Shown here: positions 12,801 through 22,162 of the stretch, piece after piece
How positions within the stretch are numbered: the stretch's first letter is position 1
Layout: each line of letters begins with the position of its first letter
Source: Flaccisagitta enflata
Lineage: Eukaryota > Chaetognatha > Sagittoidea > Aphragmophora
NCBI GenBank assembly: GCA_965153355.1
Contig: OZ231126.1
Span: 24,490,001-24,554,000 of the forward strand
Length of the DNA: 64,000 nt
Reading direction: 5' to 3'
Made by a program: the position numbers and the translations under genes
Notes under the pieces: model-generated
Told to the model about the DNA's origin: nothing
The model's input: only the letters and a program-made list of their open reading frames with translations
Database searches by the model: none

Positions 12801-14815
12801 ATGGACTTCATGACGCCACCACGGACTTAAGGTATGCCATCATGGACTTCAGTGTATGCACTACGTGACTTCGGCGTACGCCACCATGGACTTCATGCCA
12901 CCATGGACTTACACAGATGCACCATGACTTGAAGGATGCCACCACGGATCTCTCAAGCGTATGCCACCATGGACTTCTGCTGTACGATCTCACCATGGAC
13001 TTCAAGGTATGCCACCATGGACTTCAAGTAACGCCACCATGGACTTCAAGGTATGCCACCATGGACTCAAGGTATGCCACCACGATTTTAAGGTATGCCA
13101 CCATGGACTTCAAGGTATGCCACCATGGACTTCAAGGTATGCCACCATGGACTTCAAGGTATGCCACCATGGACTTCAAGGTATGCCACCATGGACTTCA
13201 AGGTATGCCACCATGGACTTCAAGGTATGCCAACATGGACTTCAAGGTATGCCACCATGGACTTCAAGGTATGCCACCATGGACTTCAAGGTATGCCACC
13301 ATGGACTTCAACGCATGCCACCATGGACTTCAAGGTATGCCACCATGGACTTCATGCTATGCCACCATGGACTTCTAAGGTATGCCACCATGGACTTCAA
13401 GGTATGCTAACATGGACTTCAAGGTATGCCACCATGGACTTCAAGGTATGCCACCATGGACTTCAAGGTATGCCACCATGGACTTCATGGTATTTGAAAA
13501 TTTTTTTTTGAAATTTTTTTTTTTTTTTTATGAAATTTTTTTTTTTGAATTTTTTTGAAATTTTTTTGAAATTTTTTTTTTCTTTTATCATGTATCTTCT
13601 CGAGTCGCGTTTACGCGACAGAAAGTTTTTAAATTATGTCCAGTCGGGGACTGTAATTAGTTTTTTAATTTGCATACAATTAAAGGATATTAATTGAACT
13701 GCCCCTTAAAATTCAAACTAAATCTGAAGTCTTGAGCTGAAGATACCAGCTTAATAATGTAGTAATATGTTACTAGGACTAAAGGATTTGCATAGAGGAT
13801 TGGAATTTTTTTTTACTTATCATTTATTTCATTCTGATTTTTTAGGTTTGCCACCATGGATTTCAAGATTCATCTTCACAATTTCTGTCATCATCTTCAC
13901 CACTGTCATCATCTTCTACTACTGTCATCATTCCTAACTACTAGTTATCATCTTCAACTACTGTTATCATCTTCAACTACTGTCATCATCTTCAACTACT
14001 GTTATCATCTTCAACTACTGTCATCATCTCTAACTACTGTCATCATCTTCAACTGCTGTCATCATCTTCAACTACTGTCATCATTTTCAACTACTGTCAT
14101 CATCTTCAACTACTGTCATCATCTTCATCTACTATCATCATCCTCGACTACTGTCATCATCTTCGATAACTTAATTTTTTTGAGTAAATATTTTAAAATA
14201 TTGGTTTATAAAATTTAAGAATATTTATGACGTATCTAGTCTAGTTACATTATTTCCTGGACTTGAAAAATTTTTTGAAATTTTTTTGAAATTTTTTTTT
14301 GAAAATTTTTTAAAACTTTTCAAAAATTTTAAAATTTTTTTTGAAAATTTTTCAAAATTTTTTTGGAAAATTTGAAATTTTTTTTCAAATTTTTTCCTCA
14401 ATTTTTTTTAAAATTTTTAAAACTTTTCAAAAATTTTTAAATTTTTTTTTTGAAAATTTTGTTTAAATTTTTTTTGAAATTTTTTTTTTTGAAAATTTTT
14501 TTTTTGAAAATTTTTTAAATATTTTTTCTAAGATTTTTGTTGTTATTATCATTCATTGTTATCATCATCATCCACTATTGTTATTATTATCAAGTTATGT
14601 CATCATTAAAACAATATTGAAAAATTTTTCTGCTGAAATCGCTGTCTTGTCAGCAGATTCTACCGAGCCTATGGCTTATTAATAAGAAAGTTTCGTACCA
14701 ACCCCAGTCGGGGACTGTAATTTTGAAGCTTTTTTTTTCAAATGGTAGCAATGAACGAAAGTACGAAAAACGAGAATGACTACAATAACACGAACGAAAA
14801 ACGAAAATAAAAATC

Positions 14816-14903
<88 letters not shown>

Positions 14904-17219
14904 AAAAGAGATCCCAAAACACCATCCAACCTATGTGTCATCCAAAAACACAAGCCAGTCAATCTAATCTAATCTTTGGAAGTGTGCTATTTTAGATATA
15001 AAACTTCCAAAGTTGATGTCCGCGTTAAATTGTAGAAAAGTATCGTAAGAAGATGCCAGTTCATAGGCTTTAAATTTTCACTATTCATTGAAAACAGGCA
15101 AGAAATTGGCATGAACTACGCCATCATTATTTTGTGCGCTTCGGCGCCCACTACGATTAATTTCATGACTGCGGCACAATTACTCGGATTCACTGAAGAA
15201 GAACATTTGTAAGTGCATTCTCATCGAGGGAGAGCCAAGGGGGCTGGGATGAAACGGTGGGAAATTTCCATAACATTCCCCCGATTCATTTTTCACAAAC
15301 GGGATAAGCTTGGTCGGATTCATGATCAGGGTGGTCGGGGATAAGGGCCTGATTTTTTAAGAATATATACATGCATATATCAGAGGGGGGAAAGCTAAAA
15401 ACTGTTTAGGAACATTTTAGCAGATTTTAGCACTTCTTAGCACTTTTTAGCACGTGGTTTTGGGTAGCGGGCCCGCTAAAAAGTTTTTAGTACACATATT
15501 TTGTAAAAAAATTCAGCTAAAAAGCTTTTAGAAAAAAAAATCCTGTTAAAAAATTAGGATTTTAAAAATTTGCAAAAAAGATGCTAAAAAGTTGCTAGAA
15601 CATTTCTATGCTGAAGCTTGAAAACTTTAAAAACGATAAATTAGAAAAATGCTAAAATATTGCCAAAAAATCGCTGAAATTTACAAAAAAGTGGCCAAAA
15701 TTTGCTAAAAAGATGCTAAAAGGTTTTTTACAGACTTGCTATAAAGATTTCCTAAATCTGATGCTAAAAAAAGTTTAAAAATTGCAAAAATGTTACTAAA
15801 AAACTTGGAAAGTTCCAAAAAACCGATTTAATGAGTTTTTTTTACAACTTTTTAGCAATTTTTCAGCTGAACAACCACTAGAAACTTTTCAACACACTCA
15901 TGTAGCGGGCCCTTTGCTAAAAAGTGCTAAAATCTGCTTAAATGTTCTTAAAAAGTTTTTAGCTACCCCCCCCCCGAATTATGCATGATCAATTGATTAT
16001 GCTATCTTTTCAGGTTTTTGATCATTGACATCTTCAATAGCGTCAGCAACAGATTAAAAGTTAATGCATCTCAAACACTCGTCAACGGTAAGAACTTTGG
16101 TGTGTTATTCTTTCATTTTTTTGGTGACCTGATTTCTTGATTAATGGTGCAACGTTGATGATACCAGTCGGTCTGTCACGTCACTTTATTCTTAAAAGAA
16201 AGAAGGCTAATACGTAACTTAGCCGCTAGCGGGTGGTTAGGGGAGTTAACCGGTTTACCTACCTTTCTAATCAAACGTCTATTTATCGTAACAGTTAAGT
16301 CTTGAGTTTTCCACCAATTTGTCACGCAGCCTTTGAATCCATGAGATTGATCTCGACTGGAAAATCCGATGGAAATCTGGATTTTACCGAAGAGATGGAT
16401 AACCGACTGAACCGCTCGCGCTCAGAGGTATGGTAAGGGCTAGTACTGCGTTAGCGTATACTTAGGGAGCACCCCATCGTTGAATTGGCCGCGTTATACA
16501 GAAATATCGTTTGTTCTGGTTTACATTCCTTTTCAGAGCGACGCCATCGTCACAGACGGCGATTCAATGAATGACTCAGACAACGATTTCTTCCTCGCAT
16601 CGTTCTACTACTCCTTCTATTGGTACGCGAAAACCCTGGACGCAGCTCTGCGCGAAAACGTGTCAATTAACGACGGCGAGAGTATCACTAAGCGGCTTAA
16701 AGGCGGATCCTACGAAGGAGTGGCAGGTGAGGCAGGCTAAGGATGCGCAACCTTAAAGTTTGCCTCCGTTCTATGATAGTGCTTTGGTTAATGTGGTCGG
16801 AATAGATGAATGTTAAACTTATCAACGCTAGGTCAACAGGCGATGTTGCCTTTCTTTTCTAGCTACTTCAATTTGAACATCCCGATACCCATTTGTTTCA
16901 GTAGAAAGGTTGAAGATTCTAAATTTCGCTTCCTTGCTTTCTTAGGTGAATTTCGAATCGATGAACATGGCGATCGGATTATGGACTACAATTTGAGGAA
17001 ATATAAAAAAGACATAAATGATTTTGTGGTGAGTCACTTTTATTGTGGTAGACTATTCTTTTCCATTCCCTCTCATCTACTTTATTGGTCGGGCTGCGGA
17101 CAACAATCAACTCGAGCAGATGTTCACTTGCAGTTTTTTGCCAGGTCGTTGCAGATTATGATGGTTCCGTAAAAAATTGGACTTGGAGTGATAAGCAAGA
17201 TGAAAAGCATATTGGCACG
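5996..17219 (+). CDS. Natriuretic peptide receptor-like / receptor guanylate cyclase ectodomain, 11 exons, 3' end missing
   Basis: Exons: 5996-6824, 7354-7544, 9657-9774, 9984-10078, 10232-10470, 15098-15208, 16014-16087, 16330-16427, 16537-16726, 16946-17028 and 17145-17219. They are GT-AG bounded and all ten junction phases agree, giving about 701 codons. The protein follows the extracellular ANF-receptor fold of natriuretic peptide receptors: NVTVAAILP at the start of the domain, NVFLGPVNDYSAAGVAR, KKPIITPGAMAGDF, YPTLTRTGSTH, IIILCASAP, then DGESITKRL and GDRIMDY close to the membrane. In this family the domain binds a peptide outside the cell and controls an intracellular guanylate cyclase through a kinase-homology domain; a clearance-type receptor without cyclase is also possible. 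Coding sequence stops where the transmembrane exon should follow, and I found no continuation to 64 kb. The domain is well supported; the first exon and start codon are uncertain. Confidence 0.85.
6310..6792 (-). other. Antisense open frame with coiled-coil composition
   Basis: The reverse frame encodes LRTLDDKLEQLKAKLEKAKL, a Glu/Lys/Leu heptad-like helix, and stays protein-like past its TGA at ~6310 (VMEDFGDRRDDSIAISDVV) until ~6240. It may be a decayed minus-strand coding fragment under receptor exon 1, or chance from a GC-rich region. No family recognised. Confidence 0.35.
7354..7544 (+). CDS. Exon 2: start of ligand-binding domain
   Basis: Acceptor TTCGAACAG and donor CAT|GTAAGT. Encodes ELKNVTVAAILPCNNSYLYS followed by an amphipathic helix and IQFFFADSGPN. 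This is the first beta-strand and helix of the ANF-receptor fold. Enters in phase 1, leaves in phase 0. Confidence 0.85.
7641..8200. repeat. Family 2 foldback: 21-bp tandem repeats that flip orientation
   Basis: Begins CAGCGGCCCCGAAGGGG, then about 12 copies of a 21-bp unit (CTCTCAGGCCTGAAATCTGCC) to ~7970, then the same unit inverted to ~8050, then the inverse of the start and GCAGGGCAACGGGTATCGCTG. It lies in a receptor-gene intron. Confidence 0.75.
8780..9460. repeat. ~158-bp tandem repeat in intron
   Basis: Four or more diverged copies; each contains GGTATGGAGTCTCTAAATGG, a CCAACC-rich part and GTGAAAAACTTGCATAAC. The intron sequence at 8200-8780 holds nothing recognisable. Confidence 0.8.
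9657..9774 (+). CDS. Exon 3: NVFLGP and ARQAYFW motifs
   Basis: Begins AIKLVDEHDINVFLGP. In this family the FLGP-x-Y-x-A-A-x-V-A-R segment is one of the most conserved ectodomain motifs. It continues to KKPIITP. The donor CAG|GTCGGA is weak but is required to join in phase with the next exon (P-G-A-M-A-G-D-F). Confidence 0.85.
9984..10078 (+). CDS. Exon 4: AMAGDF...LTRTGSTHDQ
   Basis: Acceptor TCTGTCTAG, donor CAG|GTACAAG. Encodes the conserved YPTLTRTGSTH segment that follows the (L/T)-x-G-A-x-A motif in natriuretic peptide receptors. Phase 1 in, phase 0 out. Confidence 0.85.
10232..10470 (+). CDS. Exon 5: central lobe of ectodomain
   Basis: Acceptor TTGTTTTACAG, donor ATCAA|GTAAGTG, 239 bp. 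Encodes VARSVTSLMKQW, a segment with FCYLSGSAI that matches the position of the family's conserved Cys-containing strand, and VEGLKVDIK. Ends in phase 2 before the 4.6-kb satellite-filled intron. Confidence 0.8.
10612..11060. repeat. Family 2 foldback copy
   Basis: Starts with the inverse of GCAGGGCACGGGTACCGCTG, contains AGCGGCGTCCCGAAGGGG, CTCCTTCC tracts and ~20-bp units (CCTCCAGGCCCAAATC) that reverse at ~10870, and ends GACCCCTTTGGGGCCGCTGCC. Confidence 0.7.
11203..11260 (+). repeat. Direct repeat flanking the satellite block (left copy)
   Basis: A ~55-bp segment (TTTCAAATGGTAACAATGAA, then an ACGAAAAACGAGAATGAC stretch) recurs almost identically at 14735-14795, bracketing the satellites between. 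Confidence 0.8.
11270..12425 (+). repeat. ~160-bp tandem repeat, diverged copies
   Basis: Repeated blocks contain TTTGGTATACAAGTAGAGGG, AACCCCTGCAAAATTC, ATGAGATATTAGCTTATTTA and GTAGTAATATGTTACTAGGA. A further copy lies at 13650-13800, beyond the 22-bp satellite. A CTGTCTGT tract starts the block. Confidence 0.8.
12500..13492 (+). repeat. 22-bp satellite containing a Kozak sequence
   Basis: About 40 copies of GGTATGCCACCATGGACTTC plus AA. Units are irregular at 12500-12990 and nearly perfect at 13080-13490. GCCACCATGG is a perfect vertebrate-type Kozak sequence. A period of 22 shifts the frame each unit, so three long ORFs are read through it; I regard these as artefacts. It lies in receptor intron 5. 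Confidence 0.95.
13493..13610. repeat. T-rich tract (GAAATTTTTTTT)n
   Basis: Homopolymer-rich low complexity between the 22-bp satellite and a 160-bp-repeat remnant. Confidence 0.85.
13880..14172 (+). repeat. 19-bp tandem repeat (TTCAACTACTGTCATCATC)
   Basis: About 15 copies of a 19-bp unit, starting close after one isolated GCCACCATGGATTTCAAG from the neighbouring satellite. Confidence 0.9.
14256..14545. repeat. A/T homopolymer-rich tract
   Basis: Alternating poly-T and GAAAA runs, self-complementary in many registers. Low complexity only. Confidence 0.85.
14735..14800 (+). repeat. Direct repeat flanking the satellite block (right copy)
   Basis: Matches 11203-11260. It is preceded by CAGTCGGGGACTGTAAT, which also occurs near 13643. 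Confidence 0.8.
14817..14902. repeat. (GA)n microsatellite
   Basis: About 42 perfect AG dinucleotides. Confidence 0.98.
15098..15208 (+). CDS. Exon 6: IIILCASAP strand and helix
   Basis: Acceptor TTGAAAACAG, donor TT|GTAAGTG. Encodes MNYAIIILCASAPTTINFM and AAQLLGFTEEEHL, equivalent to the conserved hydrophobic strand (vIyiCssp) and following helix of the family. Phases 2 in, 2 out. Confidence 0.85.
15384..15976. mobile_element. Foldback element in receptor intron 6
   Basis: About 70-90 bp inverted repeats: left has GCTAAAAACTG, GCAGATTTTAGCAC and TAGCGGGCCC; right carries the reverse complements at 15903-15970. The interior consists of diverged TTTTAGCA motifs. No coding capacity and no clear target duplication. 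Confidence 0.6.
16014..16087 (+). CDS. Exon 7: FLIIDIFNS segment
   Basis: Acceptor TCTTTTCAG, donor G|GTAAGAA, 74 bp. FLIIDIFN corresponds to the family's F-(F/I)-x-(I/L)-D-(I/L)-F strand. One N-glycosylation sequon (NAS). Confidence 0.8.
16330..16427 (+). CDS. Exon 8: variable segment
   Basis: Acceptor TCACGCAG, 98 bp. Encodes AFESMRLISTGKSDGNLDFT and EEMDNRLNRSRSE. The donor GTATGG at 16428 keeps phase 0 with exon 9; a better-looking GTAAGG lies 5 bp further but would break the frame. Confidence 0.75.
16537..16726 (+). CDS. Exon 9: YYSFYWYAKTLDAAL and DGESITKRL
   Basis: Acceptor CCTTTTCAG, donor GCAG|GTGAGG, 190 bp. The helix SFYWYAKTLDAAL and the DGE-x-IT-(K/Q)-R segment ending in (S/T)-(F/Y)-x-GV-(A/T)-G are characteristic of natriuretic peptide receptors just before the juxtamembrane strand pair. 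Confidence 0.85.
16946..17028 (+). CDS. Exon 10: EFRIDEHGDRIMDY
   Basis: Acceptor CTTTCTTAG, donor GTG|GTGAGTC. Encodes the family's (Y/F)-x-I-D-x-x-G-D-R-x-x-D-(F/Y) signature. Phase 1 in, 0 out. Confidence 0.85.
17145..17219 (+). CDS. Exon 11: last recognisable ectodomain exon
   Basis: Acceptor TTTTTTGCCAG, donor ACG|GTATGAT, 75 bp, phase 0 both sides. VVADYDGSVKNWTW corresponds to the strand preceding the juxtamembrane Cys/Pro motif. The next family element (W-x-x-P-DIP-CGF) and the transmembrane helix were not found downstream. Confidence 0.75.
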
Positions 17220-17284
17220 GTATGATTTCTTTCACTAAATCTTGCTAATTGACTTTATGACCTAGCTTTATCATCTCGGGAAAC

Positions 17285-17340
17285 CGCTTTGTCCGTCCGT
17301 TGGTTGGTCGGTTGGTCGGTCAGTTGGTTACTCTACTCAA
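17285..17340 (+). repeat. Short Family 1-like GGTTGGTCGGTC core
   Basis: CCGTCCGTTGGTTGGTCGGT-type core without the usual hairpin end; probably a truncated copy. Confidence 0.4.
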
Positions 17341-17369
17341 AATTTTATTTTTTTTATTCCGATGAAGTC

Positions 17370-17625
17370 ATTTTAAGACAGTCATTTAAGACATGCATTT
17401 TAAGTCAAATAAGATCATTTAAAGACATGTTAGGTCAGTTTTAATCAGTTTATTATTTGAGTCAGTTATCTAATTTAGCCATTTTAGTGATTTTAGGTCA
17501 ATCTAAGTCAAATTAGGTCACTAAAAGTAAATTCAAGTCATTCTAGGTCAATTTTAGTCATTATAGTCATTGAAGTCATTTTAGGTCAATTTAGGTCATT
17601 TAGTCATTTTAGATTTTTTTAAAGT
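17370..17625 (+). repeat. Degenerate ~10-bp repeat (GTCATTTTAG)
   Basis: Roughly 25 irregular units of the GTCATTTTAG / GTCAATTTAG type. Confidence 0.75.
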
Positions 17626-17869
17626 CAACAAAATTCAATGAAAATCATTTTCCTTATGTGGTTATGTAATCATGTGATTATGTCAGTCTCGCACGCGACT
17701 CATGGGTGTTAGCCTTGTTTACTGAGGGGCTTTGTGTGTCTACGAATGATGCATGTTTTTTTCTTACTTTGTACGCTCGCACTCTCGAACATCATTGGCT
17801 AATGACGACGTGGACGTTGATTTCCATACATTGAAAAAAGCCCATCACCATATATCTTGGTCGCGTGCA

Positions 17870-18048
17870 TTGTTGGTCCATCCATCCGTATATCTGTCAG
17901 GCCGGCCGGCTGTCCGTCCATACGTCCGTCCTTACGTCCATCTATCCATCCATCTGTCCGTCCGTCCGTCCGTCCATCTGTCCGTCCATTCGTCCATCCG
18001 TCCGTCCATCCATCCATCCATCAGTCCGACCATCCGTCCATCCATCCC
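17870..18048. repeat. (TCCG/TCCA)n microsatellite
   Basis: Imperfect tetranucleotide tract, read in several frames as Pro/Ser/Val/His/Arg repeats. Not coding. Followed by CAGCGGCCTCAC, a short Family 2-like end. Confidence 0.9.
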
Positions 18049-18138
18049 CTTTTGAGCAGCGGCCTCACACATCACAGAAACAAACCCTAGGTGGATAATA
18101 GGACTCGCCATAGTTAACTTTAACTAGCTAGTTAACTA

Positions 18139-18559
18139 CACTCTTTTTTTTTTATAAGAACATCAATTTTTTTTTGTAGGCTTCATGTTCTTATCTTTAG
18201 GATCAAATGAAGCCTTCAACGATCTTAGAGCGTTCTTAATTCTAAATGCTGTATAAACTGCAGGACACCTTATAATATACTACTAGTCAATCATAGTAAA
18301 TATATTTTGATTAAGTACTGTTAAAACAAATGCTAATCATTAAAGTCTATTTTAATGATTTTTTTGTCAAAAATCATAAAATATCATATAAATTAAACTA
18401 AAATTTAAGTTTTTTTTTTAATGTTCTTTTTAATATTACTTTAAGCGAAATTTTTTTCTCAAGATATGAAGCCTATGTATGTTCTTAAGATGTTCTTAAT
18501 TTTAGGGCAATCAAAGCCTTGATGTTCTTATAAACTAGGTTCTTATAAAAAAAAGAGTG
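18139..18559. mobile_element. 421-bp MITE with TA duplication
   Basis: Ends CACTCTTTTTTTT / AAAAAAAAGAGTG with ATAAGAAC following; flanked by TA at 18137-18138 and 18560-18561. AAGATGTTCTTA-type motifs recur inside. No coding frame; Tc1/mariner-like by its TA target only. Confidence 0.7.
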
Positions 18560-18561
18560 TA

Positions 18562-19041
18562 GTCAAAATTCTGAAAACCCCTAAAGTTAACTATGGTAAA
18601 TTAACTAGTTAAAACAGTTAAAGACTTTTATGGAAAGAATTGGGAAAAATCACCTTTTTCTTTCTTTCAATGACATGATTTTTGTAAATATTTTGGCATT
18701 AAGAAAAAATATTTGGATTGTAACACAGAAACAGTAAAATCAATACTGATATTATTGATAGATTTAGGAATTGTATCAAAATCATGACAATTTTTTGTAA
18801 ATTCTGCCTTTCACAAGGTGAAATTTTTAACTATTTTAGCTAGTTGACTAGCGAAGTTTTTAGTTAGTTAACTATTAACTAGTTAATTTGAAAACCTTAA
18901 CTATTGCGACTCCTAGTGGATAAAAAAGGGCTTTAGAGTGTTGTGAACCCTATAAGCACATTGTACATTGTATAAGGTAAAATTAGGACAAAAAATCGGC
19001 TTGTACAGTATTTATAGCCTAATAATTGCCAAAATAAAGCA
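18562..19041. other. Unassigned AT-rich sequence with TTAACTA inverted motifs
   Basis: AGTTAACTATGG-type motifs flank the 18139-18559 MITE on both sides (near 18108 and 18588), and TAACTAGTTAA palindromes recur to 18895, so the MITE may sit inside a larger diverged foldback. Confidence 0.35.
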
Positions 19042-19043
19042 TA

Positions 19044-19818
19044 CAGTGGGAACTCGATTTAACGACCCTGAAGGGACCTGGGATTTTTGGTTGTTAAATC
19101 GGGATGTTGTTAAATCGAATTTCTCATTTTCTTCAATAACTTGATCTAAACAATTTCATAACAAGGCAATTCAGGCCAGCATCAGTGCTAAATCGATTCT
19201 TATTGTCATTATTCAAGCCTTTGTATTAATGGCCAACAAACATGCTGACAAAAGGACAAACAAAGCTTCAGAAAAATGGAAAGAGAGACATATACAAAGT
19301 GACATATAGACAGATAAATGTAGCCTAAAAAAAACTCACAATGTTATGTACCAATAAAGGATATCATAAATCATTTGTAGGATAAAGAATAATATTGAAA
19401 AAAAAGTTGATATGGATTAACATTTTCTCAATAAAAAGCTGTATGAATGACATCTGATTTTTTTTATTCTAAATTCTTTTTGTTATATTCTTCCGCTGAT
19501 TCACGTTTGATTTAAAAGTCTTAATTTATATCAAAATTTTTCAAATCAAAATTAGAAAATGTCAAAGCTTGAATGAAAACTTAATGTTAAAAAAAAATTA
19601 TCACATAAGTTGAAATGTCGAAGTCACTAAATCAGGGAATAAAATTTCAAGGGACCTGAAAATAGTGACTTTAAATCAGGTCTGGCTGTTATATAAGGTG
19701 TCGTTAAAACAGGTAAAATTAACATAGCAAAAGCCTGAAAAAATTTGAAACCAGAGAAACCTGGATGTTAAATCCGAAATGTTGTTAAATCAGGTGACGA
19801 AAAGGCGGTAGTCCACTG
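19044..19818. mobile_element. pogo/Tigger-like non-autonomous element
   Basis: Left end CAGTGGGAACTCGATTTAAC resembles the CAGT-x-x-AACCTCG-x-TTAACGA ends known for Tigger/pogo elements. The right end ...GTAGTCCACTG complements only its first bases. TA at 19042-19043 and 19819-19820. GTTAAATCGGGATGTTGTTA recurs near both ends. No transposase frame. Confidence 0.65.
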
Positions 19819-20261
19819 TATTTCACATTTTGTTATGTTGAAAATTGTTGCTTTATGTTTTAAAACTTTAAGGAATAACTGAACTGTGTAACAATCGCTG
19901 CTGTAAAAATGTTTTTACCAAATTGAGCTAGTTTGGCAGGATATTCAACAGATGAGCCCAAAAAGCAGCTAAGAATCAATAAAAAAAACTCCATTTTTAA
20001 GCTTAACATTAGTATTACTATTTATACTACTCATCTTTACTATTTATAAATCAAATCTTGTTCAAATCAATTATGAGATTTCAGCACACTCTTTTCCATG
20101 TAATTTCAAAATTCCGATCGAGTTAGTTATAAGAGTCTCCTAAAATTTACTAAGGGTGGCTGGGGAGGCATCAGGGGTGCCCTGACCACCCTTAACAAAA
20201 TTTCAGCCCAAAAAACTAACTTCAGCCCAAAACTCTAATGATGTGATTCAATAGTTACTTT

Positions 20262-21108
20262 TACCAGTAATGGCGGCTGTCGCCGTGAGGAAAAAAGTCG
20301 TAAGCATTGGTCACTTTTCACCCTGCTTTTGTCTTCAGTCATTGATTTTTTTTTATTTATTAGATCAAATCAAAAGCAATTGTGTGTATTGATTGCACTG
20401 AAAATCAGAGAAAAATAGAACCGAGCCAAATGAGCTAGATGAGCTAAAATATTCAAAATGATTTAACCAGACAAACAGCTTTGCTTACTGAGATGCTTTC
20501 TTGTAATTGCATGCTTAAATCAAAACAATATTTTATTTATCCTATTTCAAATCAGAGAAAAAGAGCAAGCTAAATGAGCTAAATGAGCTAGAATACTTAA
20601 AAACACTCTCACAGATGAGCAGCTCTGCTCACTGACATATTTCTTTTATTTGCTTGCTTAAACAAGTATGAAAATATTCATTTATTTATCGTATTTAAAA
20701 TCAGAAAGAACAGACTGAGCTAAGTGAGCTAAATGAGCTAAAATGCTCAAAAACGCCCTCACAGATGAGCAGCTGTGCTCATAAACATTTTTTTTGTATT
20801 TGCATGCTCAAGTAAACATGAATAGACTCCTTTATTGATCTTACACAAAATAAAAAAAAATCGAAAAAAATCCCATTTGAATTTTTCGTAAATAAATCTT
20901 TCAAAAATCATAGCGCAAAAAGTATTTGTCGTAGAGCATTCTGCTTGGCGCCAAATGAAAGAGAATTATCCAATTTACTTACCCTATAAATTTCATTGGA
21001 GGCCCCAATCAGCCGGATGAGATGCACAACTTTCTCATAAGAAAATGAAAACCCTGTTTCTCTCGAATATGTCAAAAAGTCGAAGACTGACTTCGACTTT
21101 TTTCCCGA
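20262..21108 (+). repeat. Dispersed repeat B, adjacent to retrotransposon 3' end
   Basis: Starts ACCAGTAATGGCGGCTGTCG, contains three ~150-bp internal repeats (GAGCTAAATGAGCTAAAAT, then ACAGATGAGCAGC) and ends with AGTCGAAGACTGACTTCGAC and TTTTTTCCCGA. A second, interrupted copy lies at 52022-53991. Confidence 0.8.
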
Positions 21109-21145
21109 TAAAAACTAATTAGTTTACTTTCCTCTTTTGTATCAT

Positions 21146-22162
21146 TTATAAGTGATCCCTGCATGTTGCTTTTGACCTTTGCATCCAAGCAACCATCGCT
21201 TGGCGTCTTGTCTCCGCAACTTTGTTTTGGATACGCGAGCCTTCAGCCATATCCCAGACCTGACGAGCACATTCAACGCGATTGGCGGCGCTAAATGACT
21301 TGTAGAAATTGGCTGGGAGGAAGTTTGCAAGCTTGGTGATCTGCTTTTTCGAGGTGCGTTTATCAGTCGCCGAACAAAGGCGGAGCAGATGTTCGTTGAT
21401 GCAGAGTCCAGACTCGGGGTCAAAAATGGTTGACGAAGAGTTTGGTGACTCCAGCTTCTTCTGCTGATCAGCTGATTGTCCTTTAGCTGGATGTTGAGGA
21501 GCCAAACAACCACTGGCGACCGCCGGAGGATGAAGATCACCAATTGGAGTTTTTCCCTGTGCCGCTGCTACCTCTGGCCGCTGTTTCAGCTCCTTGGCAT
21601 TCTTTGACGCAGGCGTCGATGAAGCAGAAAGAGTTTCCCCGCTACCTGAGGTGATTGCCGCTGCGCTGGGCGCTTCCTGCTGTTGAGGATGCTGTTGTTG
21701 CTTCTTTTTGTTTTTGTTATTGTTTTCACCTTTGCCTTTGCTTTTGGAATTGGCCGTGACTTGAAGCTGTTGTTGCTGCTGCTGCTTCTGTTGTTGTTGC
21801 CATTGCTGCTGCTGTTGTTGTTGCTGCTGCTTCAGCTGCTGGTGTTGCTGCTGCTGCTGCTGTTGTTGCACTGGGCCAAGCCCCGGATGCTTTTTCTCTT
21901 GTCGACGACGTTTTAGGTTGGGAGTGATGCCGGACGCACTTGATGATTTGCTGCTGCGTTGGTGGAAGTTGCCGCCGGTGGGATTGCGGCTGCAGCAGGC
22001 GGTGGATTGTTTGTTGCGTTTTTCCTCCTCCTCCTGCGACGCTGCAGATGCCGATTCATAGTCTTCCGGTCAATCTGGAGACTCCATCAGACGATCTATG
22101 TCCAAGGACCCGTCGAAAGTTAACGCCTCCATCTCCGCCTGCAGACGCTGTTGATGCGACAT
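21146..22162 (-). pseudogene. Extra Gln-rich ORF downstream of pol
   Basis: ATG at 22162 (MSHQQRLQAEMEALTFDG), one in-frame TGA near 22070, then an acidic stretch, a Gln-rich tract of ~50 residues at ~21720-21870, a Ser/Ala linker and a conserved-looking C-terminal part with GLCINEHLLRLC, KKQITKLANFLPANFYKSF and RQVWDMAEG. Total ~338 codons. The C-terminal part might be a DNA-binding helical domain (a BEN-like pattern came to mind), but I do not recognise it with confidence. Position after integrase is where some Pao/BEL elements carry an extra or env-like ORF, but no signal peptide or membrane helix is visible. Confidence 0.6.

Noticed and set aside
12917-13511. Three overlapping ORFs of ~140-150 codons (MPPWTSRYATMDFKVCHHGLQ type)
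   Set aside because: Same 22-bp satellite read in three frames; each frame gives the same 22-residue cycle, as expected of a non-coding tandem repeat.
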